7,997 bases of DNA from positions 1-7,997 of the forward strand of contig CAIRWO010000096.1 of NCBI GenBank assembly GCA_903882345.1, given 5' to 3'. Under the pieces are notes generated by a model. It did not search any database. It worked only from the letters and a program-made list of their open reading frames with translations, and had not been told where the DNA came from. How positions within the stretch are numbered: the stretch's first letter is position 1; every line of letters begins with the position of its first letter. A program made the position numbers and the translations under genes. The stretch is from Candidatus Omnitrophota bacterium (GTDB lineage: Bacteria; Omnitrophota; Gorgyraeia; Gygaellales; Profunditerraquicolaceae). Shown in pieces: positions 1 to 6,414 of this stretch.

Positions 1-74
1 CCATCGTCTAGCCTGGTCTAGGACGCGTGGTTCTCAGCCACTAAACACCGGTTCAAATCCGGTTGGGGCTACCA
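1..74 (+). tRNA. tRNA-Glu (anticodon CTC), 5' end cut by window
   Basis: The segment folds as a tRNA lacking its first four acceptor bases. The D arm is at 6-24. The anticodon loop TTCTCAG (31-37) puts CTC at 33-35, which reads GAG, and is closed by GTGG/CCAC (27-30 with 38-41). The T arm is ACCGG-TTCAAAT-CCGGT at 47-63. The 3' acceptor strand is TGGGGCT (64-70), followed by discriminator A71 and an encoded CCA (72-74). The visible 5' remnant CCA (1-3) pairs with the start of the 3' acceptor strand, as expected. The outermost anticodon-stem pair (C26/T42) is mismatched. The D-arm sequence resembles bacterial tRNA-Glu. No terminator is obvious after the CCA, only a T-rich stretch. Confidence 0.93.
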
Positions 75-84
75 AAAAATTTTC

Positions 85-113
85 TTGCTTTTTGTAACGT
101 ATTGTGGTAAAAC
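85..113 (+). promoter_or_regulatory. Possible weak sigma70-type promoter for the Tad operon
   Basis: TTGCTT (85-90) is followed 17 bases later by TAAAAC (108-113), with an extended -10 TG dinucleotide at 105-106. The match to consensus is poor in both boxes. The support is the 17-base spacing, the TGn element (also present in the two stronger promoters in this window) and the position just upstream of the first gene. Transcription would start near 120. The operon could instead be read through from the tRNA promoter. Confidence 0.3.
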
Positions 114-137
114 AAAAAGAAATAAGGAGGATGCTTA

Positions 138-380
138 ATGCGTGAACATTTGGGATTCCTGAAGACGTCCAGTGCGGTGGTAAAGATCGCTGCCTGGATA
201 TTTTTATTATTGGGCCTGAGCGGGAGTGCCGCGATATTTTTTGACATCGTTCCCGGGTACCACAGGTGGATGGGGATAGTGATCCTTGCGGTGTATGCGT
301 TTTTCTTTTTCTTTCTTTTTCTGATTGCAAAAATCGCCGATTTACTGGTAAAGATAATTAACGAGATAAAAAAGGAATGA
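138..380 (+). CDS. Small two-helix membrane protein, unknown function
   Basis: This 80-aa protein is not one I recognise. It has a short polar N-terminus, a hydrophobic segment at about residues 15-35, a short loop around the DIVPGYHRW stretch, and a second hydrophobic segment at about 45-68 containing a run of five phenylalanines. It ends in a lysine/glutamate-rich tail (INEIKKE). Two membrane helices with both ends probably cytoplasmic are likely. A strong Shine-Dalgarno AAGGAGG (124-130) lies 7 bases before the ATG and fixes the start; the ATG at 131 is in another frame. The gene ends 17 bases before the parvulin-like lipoprotein gene and appears to be the first gene of the Tad transcript. 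A role as a small pilus-assembly membrane factor is possible from context only. Confidence 0.72.
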   Translation: MREHLGFLKTSSAVVKIAAWIFLLLGLSGSAAIFFDIVPGYHRWMGIVILAVYAFFFFFLFLIAKIADLLVKIINEIKKE

Positions 381-397
381 ATCCTGGGAGGTAAAAG

Positions 398-1297
398 ATG
401 AAACGCCTGATTTTATTTATGGCGGTAGGCTGTTTGTTGTTTTGCGCAGTTACGGGTTGCGAAAAAATCAAACCAAAAAAAACCGAAAAGGCAGAAAAGC
501 CGGCGGCTTCCCAGATTACCGTAAAGGGCACGCTGGCCGCGAAGGTAAACAGCATACCGATCGGGTTGGATGATTTAAACCAGGAAGTAGATGCATATAA
601 CGCAATGGTTCCCGCGGATAAGCCGGAAATGAGGATCACGACGCGCGAAAAGAAAATCGAGTACTTAAAGAATGAGATGGTCCGCCGGGTGCTTCTTTAT
701 CAGGCCGCCTTAGACAGGGGGCTTGACAGGGGCGAGGATGTTGTCAAGGCGCTGGAGAAAACTAAAATGGACCTTTTAGTAGTTTCATTAATAAAACAGG
801 AAGCCGATAAGATAAGCGTCACTTCAAAGGAAATCGAAGACTACTATAATACTTACAAAGACCAGTTGAAGGAACCGGAAGAAATAAGTATCCGTGAAAT
901 TGTCTTGGCTACCGAACAGGAGGCCAAAGACGTCCTGGTCCAGTTACTTCAGGGCGCGGATTTCGCCACGCTGGCAAATGCCCGCTCCACGAGCAAAAGC
1001 GCCAAGAACGGCGGCGATTTAGGCTTTGTATCGCTGGCCAAAATTTTTAAGGAGATGGCCAATATTGCCGACACGCTGGAGACAGGCCAGATCAGCAGCG
1101 TATTTAAGGGCCCCGACGGGTACTACATTATAAAAGTGGAAGCCAAGCGCGGCGGAAAACAAAAAACGCTTAATGAAATGTGGGACGATATTAAACGCGG
1201 CCTGACTTTCCTTAAGCAGCAACAGCAGATAGAAGATATGATCGGTAAACTTTCCCGCCAAGCCAAAATAGAGGTTTACGAAGGAGAGATAAAGTAG
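398..1297 (+). CDS. Parvulin-type (PpiC/SurA-like) peptidyl-prolyl isomerase lipoprotein
   Basis: This 299-aa protein is a predicted envelope lipoprotein. Residues 1-20 form a signal peptide ending in lipobox V18-T-G-C21, with Glu at +2. A charged Lys/Glu/Pro linker follows (22-38), then a SurA_N-like helical region (about 45-155) and a parvulin PpiC domain (about 161-252). The PpiC hallmarks GGDLGF (205-210) and GYYIIKV (241-247) are present. A Gln-rich helical tail runs from about 255 to 290. In active parvulins the first strand usually carries ARHIL or ASHIL; here it reads IREIV (165-169), so the conserved histidine is replaced and catalysis is doubtful. A chaperone role for secretin or pilin subunits in the periplasm is inferred. 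The Shine-Dalgarno GGGAGGT (386-392) supports the start. The TAG stop is directly followed by the ATG of cpaB, which points to co-translation. Confidence 0.88.
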   Translation: MKRLILFMAVGCLLFCAVTGCEKIKPKKTEKAEKPAASQITVKGTLAAKVNSIPIGLDDLNQEVDAYNAMVPADKPEMRITTREKKIEYLKNEMVRRVLLYQAALDRGLDRGEDVVKALEKTKMDLLVVSLIKQEADKISVTSKEIEDYYNTYKDQLKEPEEISIREIVLATEQEAKDVLVQLLQGADFATLANARSTSKSAKNGGDLGFVSLAKIFKEMANIADTLETGQISSVFKGPDGYYIIKVEAKRGGKQKTLNEMWDDIKRGLTFLKQQQQIEDMIGKLSRQAKIEVYEGEIK

Positions 1298-2206
1298 ATG
1301 CGGAAAAAACTGCCTTTAATAATAGGTATAGTCATGGCTTTGATTGCTGCCTACCTGATAAAGGTTTATACCGAGCAACAGCGCCAGGTTATTATTGAAG
1401 GCGCAAAGAAAAAGATGGAACAAATACAGGCGGACCAGGTGCCGGTGATGGTGGCAACAAAAGATTTAGCCAAAGGTTCGACTATTGGTAAAGACAGCGT
1501 GGGGGTTATCATCGTTCCTGCCCAACACGTGCAGCCTCAGGCAGCCAGTTCTGTAGATAGGATAGCTGGGATGGTTACCCTTGTGCCGATATCGAAAGGC
1601 GAACAGATCATCTTAAATAAACTTATGTCGGTCAAGGAAGCTGTTGGCGGCGGTTCGCTGGCCATGTCCACACCGATAGGCAAAAGAGCAATAACGATAG
1701 CCGTGGATAGTATCTCTGCCGTAGGCGGAATGATCAGGCCGGGAGATTATGTAGATGTAGTGGCAATGGTCACTGTCCCTGTTACAACCCCGGAAGGTAA
1801 ACAGGCATCCCAGGCAGCAGTGGTGCCTTTATTCCAGAATACATTAGTCCTCGCTGTAGGCCAGGAAACCGCTGCCCTGCCACAAGCCGGGGAAGGCCGT
1901 TCCAAAAAAGAAGCAAGAAGCGAATCTCCGGCAATTACCTTAGCCCTCAGCCCTCAGGAGGCAAACCTGTTAGCCTTTGTTCAGGAGCAGGGTAAGATCC
2001 GTTTATCCTTGCGTTCGCCTTCTGACGCTAAGATAGAACCGGTACAGCCGTCAAGCTGGGACAGCTTATTCCAGTATCTGGTGCCGCACGAACCAGGAGA
2101 GCAGCCAAAGGTTAAACAAAAAGAAAAACCCGTTGAGCCCGAACCAGGGACATACGTGGAAATATACAGAGGGTTAAATAAAGAGAAAATTCCTCTATCT
2201 AAGTAA
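1298..2206 (+). CDS. cpaB: Flp pilus assembly protein CpaB/RcpC
   Basis: The 302-aa product matches the CpaB family, periplasmic proteins anchored in the inner membrane that work with the Tad secretin. One N-terminal membrane helix (about 5-23) is followed by a short helical spacer, a SAF domain at about 47-112 (VPVMVATKDLAKGSTI, then the ISKGEQI segment) and the RcpC/CpaB domain at about 125-240. The latter includes the typical stretch from GKRAITIAVD to GGMIRPGDYVDV (128-153) and ALSPQEANLLAF (216-227). The tail (about 265-302) is Pro/Lys/Glu-rich and could reach toward a partner. A Shine-Dalgarno AAGGAGA (1281-1287) sits inside the end of the previous gene, and the start codon abuts that gene's stop. 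The secretin gene follows after 13 bases. Confidence 0.95.
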   Translation: MRKKLPLIIGIVMALIAAYLIKVYTEQQRQVIIEGAKKKMEQIQADQVPVMVATKDLAKGSTIGKDSVGVIIVPAQHVQPQAASSVDRIAGMVTLVPISKGEQIILNKLMSVKEAVGGGSLAMSTPIGKRAITIAVDSISAVGGMIRPGDYVDVVAMVTVPVTTPEGKQASQAAVVPLFQNTLVLAVGQETAALPQAGEGRSKKEARSESPAITLALSPQEANLLAFVQEQGKIRLSLRSPSDAKIEPVQPSSWDSLFQYLVPHEPGEQPKVKQKEKPVEPEPGTYVEIYRGLNKEKIPLSK

Positions 2207-2219
2207 GGAGCAAGCAAGA

Positions 2220-3836
2220 ATGAAAAAAGTTTTTATTATTATTTCTTTAGTTCTAACAGCTATAATTGCATTGCCTCTTAGGCATTATGCCGCCGACAAG
2301 ATAGATGAAGAGCTCAGATTATATATGGGCGAAGTTAAGAACATTCCGGTCAACAACCTTGTGCGCATAGTCCTCGGTAATCCGGCGATAGCTGATGTGG
2401 TCAATGTGTCCAAAACCGAAATGACGATTAACCCCAAGTCGCCGGGGACGACTACTTTGGTGTTCTGGGATATTTACGGCGAGCAGTCTTATAAATTAAT
2501 CGTATTCGGCGAGAATATGTTGGAAGCCAAACGCCGGATAGATAATTTATTGGCAAAGCTGGACATGCCGGGAGTTTACACTCAAGCAGAAGAAGAGGAA
2601 GCGAAGGTGCTGCTTCTGGGCTCGGTAAAGACCCCCCAGGACCGGGAAAAAATAACGTTGGTCTTAGGCCCTTTAAAAAACAAAACTATTGATTTGCTCG
2701 CCGTAAAAGAGCTGGAGACCGCGGTGGAAATTGATGTGCAGGTCTTAGAGCTGGATAAAGACGCAACTAAAACCTTGGGTTTTACGAATCCCCTGTCAAA
2801 CACGGTTACGCTTACGGAAGTGGGTTCTGAGGGGCTAACTTCTGCTTGGTGGAATAGGGTGTTTAGAGTGGCGGACATTAAGAGAAGCCCGGCCCTTGCT
2901 TGGACATTGGACGCCTTAATTGTAGAAGGGAAAGCAAGGGTCCTTTCACGTCCCCGGCTTGCCTGTCAAAGCGGTAAGGAAGCAGAATTATCGGTAGGCG
3001 GTGAAAAACCGATTTTTACTACTCAAGTTGCTTCAGCAGGAGGCCAGGGCACGAGCGTAGAGTATAAAGAATATGGGATGAAATTAAAGATAAAACCTAC
3101 AGTAACCGACGATGGACGTATAAAAATAGCATTAAATATTGATATCAGTGAAATCGGTACGGCAGATACGATAGGTGCTTCTGGCTCTCCGACAGCTAAG
3201 GCTTATCCTTTAACCAAACGCACTGTATCCACCGAGCTTTATCTTGATGACGGGCAGACCCTGGCTATTGGCGGGCTGATGAAACAGAAAATAGAGGAAG
3301 ATGTTACAAAGACTCCATGGTTAGGGGACCTTCCGATCTTGGGGCCCCTCTTCCGGAAGAAATCCACTAAGTCAGGCGGCGGCGCGGGAGAGCGGGGGAA
3401 TGTCGAGTTATTTATTACGCTTACCCCGAAGATTGTGGGCGCAAAAAGCGACAAGGGTTTTCCTCCCAGGGAGGAGAAAAAAGAAGCAGCTCCCAGTGCC
3501 ATAAATTTACCCGCTGCCGGCCCGGATACGGAAGAAAATGTGCCTGAAGAAATGAAAAACTATGCCGGCATCATTCAAAAGCGCATTCTCAATACTATGG
3601 TTTATCCTCCTGCGGCAAAAGAAGCGGGTTTCCATGGGACGGTAAAATTAAGCCTCCACCTGTCATATTTAGGTCAGCTTATCGATGTCGCGGTTAAAAA
3701 ATCTTCAGGATATAAGATTCTCGACGATAACGCCGTTGCTTCCACCCGGAAGCTGGGTTCTTATCCGCCGTTCCCCGCCTCAATAGCAAAAAAAGACATC
3801 TGGGTAGACATCCCGATAGTTTACCGCTTGGATTAA
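2220..3836 (+). CDS. cpaC: Tad secretin CpaC/RcpA with a C-terminal TonB-type domain
   Basis: This 538-aa protein is predicted to form the outer-membrane channel of the Flp pilus. A signal peptide (about 1-25) precedes the N-terminal secretin domain typical of CpaC (about 33-97, with NPAIADVVNVSKTEMTI) and a BON-like segment (about 128-163, LLLGSVKTPQDREKI). The secretin core is at about 168-406, with VLSRPRL (241-247), GEKPIF (261-266), DDGQTLAIGGL (343-353), LGDLPILGPLFR (368-379) and ELFITLTPKIV (396-406). Canonical CpaC ends about here. This protein continues through a charged/Pro-Ala linker (407-440) into a TonB_C-like domain (about 448-537): YPPAAKEAGFHGTVKLSLHL, GQLIDVAVKKSSGY, LDDNAVAS and SYPPFP. 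The reading frame is continuous, so the fusion is encoded. The Shine-Dalgarno AAGGAG is at 2205-2210. Confidence 0.95.
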   Translation: MKKVFIIISLVLTAIIALPLRHYAADKIDEELRLYMGEVKNIPVNNLVRIVLGNPAIADVVNVSKTEMTINPKSPGTTTLVFWDIYGEQSYKLIVFGENMLEAKRRIDNLLAKLDMPGVYTQAEEEEAKVLLLGSVKTPQDREKITLVLGPLKNKTIDLLAVKELETAVEIDVQVLELDKDATKTLGFTNPLSNTVTLTEVGSEGLTSAWWNRVFRVADIKRSPALAWTLDALIVEGKARVLSRPRLACQSGKEAELSVGGEKPIFTTQVASAGGQGTSVEYKEYGMKLKIKPTVTDDGRIKIALNIDISEIGTADTIGASGSPTAKAYPLTKRTVSTELYLDDGQTLAIGGLMKQKIEEDVTKTPWLGDLPILGPLFRKKSTKSGGGAGERGNVELFITLTPKIVGAKSDKGFPPREEKKEAAPSAINLPAAGPDTEENVPEEMKNYAGIIQKRILNTMVYPPAAKEAGFHGTVKLSLHLSYLGQLIDVAVKKSSGYKILDDNAVASTRKLGSYPPFPASIAKKDIWVDIPIVYRLD

Positions 3837-3848
3837 AAGTGCAAATCA

Positions 3849-5999
3849 ATGGCTAAGACGATTGTAATATTCAGCACAAAAGGCGGCGTAGGCAAAACTT
3901 TGATTGCCGCAAACCTTGCCGTGTCCCTGGCAAGGGATCAGGGTAAGCGCGTCTGCCTGTTAGATTTTGACCTTCAGGGAGTCGGGGATATGGCTAGGAT
4001 GCTGGGCTTAAACCCCGATAAGGCGATCGTGGATATGCTGAGTTCTTTTAAAAACCAGCCCAACGATTTTAAAAAAGAATATTTTTTAACCCGCAGCCCT
4101 TTCAAGATAGATTTTATGCCGGCAGTTTTAAAACCACAGCAGCTTCCCCACCTCAACCCTGCTGGGATAAAGGAACTCTTTAGTTTACTGGATAAAGACT
4201 ACGATTACATAGTTATTGATACGGGCAAGAGCTTCAGCGATGTTTTTATGTCAATTTTAAATCAGGCCAACCTCATCTTTTTAATCATTACCCCCGATGT
4301 TCTTTCCGTATACCAGACCAAATGGGCATTCGATATCCTGCAATTCCTGCATTTGCCCATGTCTATGGTGAAGATCATCTTAAACCGGGCGGAATCGCTC
4401 TCCAGCATCAGTTGGCAGGAGATCCGGGCAAACCTACCTACGGATATTATTTCTCTTGTGCCGTCGGAAGGAAAGATCGTCGGGCAGGCGATAAACCGCG
4501 GTGTGCCGGTTGTAGCAGATAATACCCGCTCAAAGGTCGCTCAGGCGATAAAGAAGCTTGCCGCGGAGCTGAATAAAGACGGCAGCCTGTTTATTGAGCG
4601 CCTTAACTTGGATGAATTGCAGCTTAAAGAAGTTGCCCTGGAAACCACCGGTGACTTTTGGAAGAAGCAGGGGTTAACCGAGGAGCTTTCTGAATCCGAG
4701 TTCTCAGAAGAAGCGGATGAGATCCAAATACTCAAGCGCCGGATCCACAACCGGCTTATCGAGGAGCTTGACCTTAAGAGGCTGGATTTAAAGGTTTTTT
4801 CCGACGCCAAAAGAAACAAGGAATTGAACGACAGGGCAGAGATCCTGGTAGCCAATCTTTTAGCGGAAGAGGCAGGCAGCCTGATTTCTTCGCAGGAGGC
4901 CCGCAGTAAAATCGTCAGGGAGATCCTTGATGAGGCGCTAAGGTTAGGGCCGCTGGAAGACCTGCTTGCCGACCCGGAAATTACCGATATTATGGTAAAT
5001 AATAAAGATGAAGTTTACGTTGAGCGCCGCGGGCGCTTAGAGCTTTCCGATAAAACATTTATTTCCAATATTCAGGTAAAGACCGTCATTGAGCGTATCA
5101 TCGCCCCTATCGGCAGGCGTATCGATGAAAGCGTGCCGATGGTGGATGCCCGCCTGCCCGACGGTTCCCGTATTAACGCGATCATCCCTCCTCTGGCGCT
5201 TACCGGCCCTGCCCTGACGATAAGGAAATTCCGCAAGGAAAGGTTTAAAATAGATGAATTAGTCTCAATGAACAGCCTAAACAGCGGAATGGCTGAATTT
5301 TTGCAAGCCTGCGTAGCATCCCGTAAAAACATAATTGTTTCCGGCGGTACGGGTTCCGGTAAAACAACGATATTAAACCTTTTGTCCGGCTTTATACCCG
5401 ACGACGAGCGTATTATCACCATTGAAGATGCGGCAGAATTAAGGCTGCACCAGAACCATTGGATAAGGCTGGAATCCCGGCCGGCGAATATAGAAAACAA
5501 GGGGGCAATCACGATACGGGATTTATTCCGCAACACCCTGCGTATGCGGCCGGATAGGGTTATCATCGGGGAATGCCGCGGCATTGAAACCTTAGATATG
5601 CTCCAGGCGATGAACACCGGCCATGATGGGTCTATGACCACGATCCATGCCAATTCCACGCAGGATGTCCTCTCTAGGCTTGATTCAATGATCCTGATGT
5701 CCGGGGTTGAGCTGCCGATAAGGTCGATCCGGGAAATGATCGCTTCGGCAATCGATGTGATCGTGCACACAGCCAGGCTTTCCGACGGCACAAGAAAGAT
5801 CACCCAGGTCAGCGAGATCACCGGGATGAAAGACGATGTGCATATTGACGTCAGGGACGTTTTTGCTTTCAAGCAGACCGGCGTTGACAAGCAGCACATG
5901 GTCTTGGGAAAATTTCAGGCTACCGGCTACATTCCTTCATTTGTTGAAGAGATCAAGGTAAAAGGCTTTGTCCTTTCCGAAGGTATCTTCAAGCCTTGA
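3849..5999 (+). CDS. cpaF: CpaE-CpaF fusion: MinD/ParA-like ATPase joined to Tad secretion motor ATPase
   Basis: This 716-aa cytoplasmic protein joins two ATPases that are normally separate. Residues 1-245 are a MinD/ParA-family domain like CpaE (TadZ), which localises the pilus machine. It has deviant Walker A KGGVGKT (11-17), D39/D41/Q43 in LLDFDLQ, and IVIDTG (121-126). The atypical receiver domain at the N-terminus of many CpaE proteins is absent. After an acidic linker (about 265-292), residues 293-716 form a CpaF/TadA type II/IV secretion ATPase. Its N-terminal region includes LGPLEDLLADPEITDIMVN (366-384). It has Walker A GGTGSGKT (499-506), the Asp-box region ITIEDAAELRL (523-533), Walker B RVIIGECRG (570-578) and His box GHDGSMTTIHAN (591-602). 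All expected catalytic motifs of both halves are intact. I see no convincing Shine-Dalgarno before the ATG; the gene starts 12 bases after the secretin stop, so coupled translation is likely. Confidence 0.95.
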   Translation: MAKTIVIFSTKGGVGKTLIAANLAVSLARDQGKRVCLLDFDLQGVGDMARMLGLNPDKAIVDMLSSFKNQPNDFKKEYFLTRSPFKIDFMPAVLKPQQLPHLNPAGIKELFSLLDKDYDYIVIDTGKSFSDVFMSILNQANLIFLIITPDVLSVYQTKWAFDILQFLHLPMSMVKIILNRAESLSSISWQEIRANLPTDIISLVPSEGKIVGQAINRGVPVVADNTRSKVAQAIKKLAAELNKDGSLFIERLNLDELQLKEVALETTGDFWKKQGLTEELSESEFSEEADEIQILKRRIHNRLIEELDLKRLDLKVFSDAKRNKELNDRAEILVANLLAEEAGSLISSQEARSKIVREILDEALRLGPLEDLLADPEITDIMVNNKDEVYVERRGRLELSDKTFISNIQVKTVIERIIAPIGRRIDESVPMVDARLPDGSRINAIIPPLALTGPALTIRKFRKERFKIDELVSMNSLNSGMAEFLQACVASRKNIIVSGGTGSGKTTILNLLSGFIPDDERIITIEDAAELRLHQNHWIRLESRPANIENKGAITIRDLFRNTLRMRPDRVIIGECRGIETLDMLQAMNTGHDGSMTTIHANSTQDVLSRLDSMILMSGVELPIRSIREMIASAIDVIVHTARLSDGTRKITQVSEITGMKDDVHIDVRDVFAFKQTGVDKQHMVLGKFQATGYIPSFVEEIKVKGFVLSEGIFKP

Positions 6000-6340
6000 T
6001 GAAAATAATAAACCTGACCAAAGGCGTCATCCTGGCGGAGGAAGCCGTTATCGCGGAAACTTTTTTCACCAGGATCCGGGGCCTTTTAGGCAAGAAAGAA
6101 TTTAGAGCAGGCGATGCCCTAGTGATAAAACCCTGCAACTCCATCCATACCTTTTTTATGCGTTTCCCCATCGATGTTTTATTTAGCGATAAAAACAACA
6201 GAATAATTTCCGCAATACCGGCTTTAGCTGCCTTTCGTATAAGCAGGGTGTATTTTAACGCCGCCTATGTTGTTGAACTGCCCGCAGGCGTATTAAAAGC
6301 TGCTCCTACAGATATCGGTGATATTTTAGAAATAAAATAA
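5999..6340 (+). CDS. DUF192 family protein
   Basis: This 113-aa protein has the DUF192 signatures: RIRGLLG (25-31), the core CNSIHTFFMRFPIDVLF (46-62) and VVELPAG (91-97). DUF192 proteins are small beta-rich domains of unsettled function. Many are exported, but this one has no signal peptide. I chose the ATG at 5999, which overlaps the fusion ATPase stop (TGATG). A TTG codon at 5996 would add one residue. The nearest purine-rich GAAGGT (5979-5984) is 14 bases from the ATG, so translation is probably coupled to the ATPase gene. Direct coupling to the motor ATPase suggests a link to pilus function, but the mechanism is not visible. It appears to be the last gene of the first transcription unit. 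Confidence 0.88.
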   Translation: MKIINLTKGVILAEEAVIAETFFTRIRGLLGKKEFRAGDALVIKPCNSIHTFFMRFPIDVLFSDKNNRIISAIPALAAFRISRVYFNAAYVVELPAGVLKAAPTDIGDILEIK

Positions 6341-6354
6341 CCCCCTTTTTATCT

Positions 6355-6383
6355 TTGACAACGCTTATCTTTAATGCTATGCT
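6355..6383 (+). promoter_or_regulatory. Strong sigma70-type promoter with extended -10
   Basis: A perfect -35 TTGACA (6355-6360) is separated by 17 bases from TATGCT (6378-6383), and an extended -10 TG lies at 6375-6376. Start of transcription is expected near 6390, giving a short leader of about 25 bases before the ATG at 6415. It lies in the 74-base gap after the DUF192 gene, so the HTH/transposase-like gene can be expressed separately from the pilus assembly genes. I see no clear intrinsic terminator for the upstream operon in this gap, so read-through into this gene remains possible. Confidence 0.75.
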
Positions 6384-6414
6384 GGCCTTATAAAATGTCC
6401 AATCTGAGGTTATT

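Noticed and set aside
1..137. tRNA-Glu as an integration site for a mobile island carrying the Tad genes
   Set aside because: No integrase gene and no repeat of the tRNA 3' end appear in the window, so adjacency alone is not evidence.
34..330. Minus-strand 98-aa reading frame whose N-terminus opposes the first membrane protein and whose end covers the tRNA
   Set aside because: Its C-terminus (LVAPTGFEPVFSG) is the antisense translation of a tRNA 3' end, a well-known spurious annotation, and the rest shadows the 138-380 gene.
4322..4522. Plus-strand 66-aa reading frame inside the fused ATPase
   Set aside because: It is out of frame within the MinD domain, has no ribosome site and shows no family signature.
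5072..5899. Minus-strand 275-aa reading frame
   Set aside because: It is antisense to the highly conserved CpaF motor domain, has serine/isoleucine-rich low-information content and matches no family I recognise. It is a codon-bias shadow.
6341..6356. Intrinsic terminator after the DUF192 gene (CCCCCTTTTT)
   Set aside because: The T-run has no stable inverted repeat before it, so it does not qualify as an intrinsic terminator.
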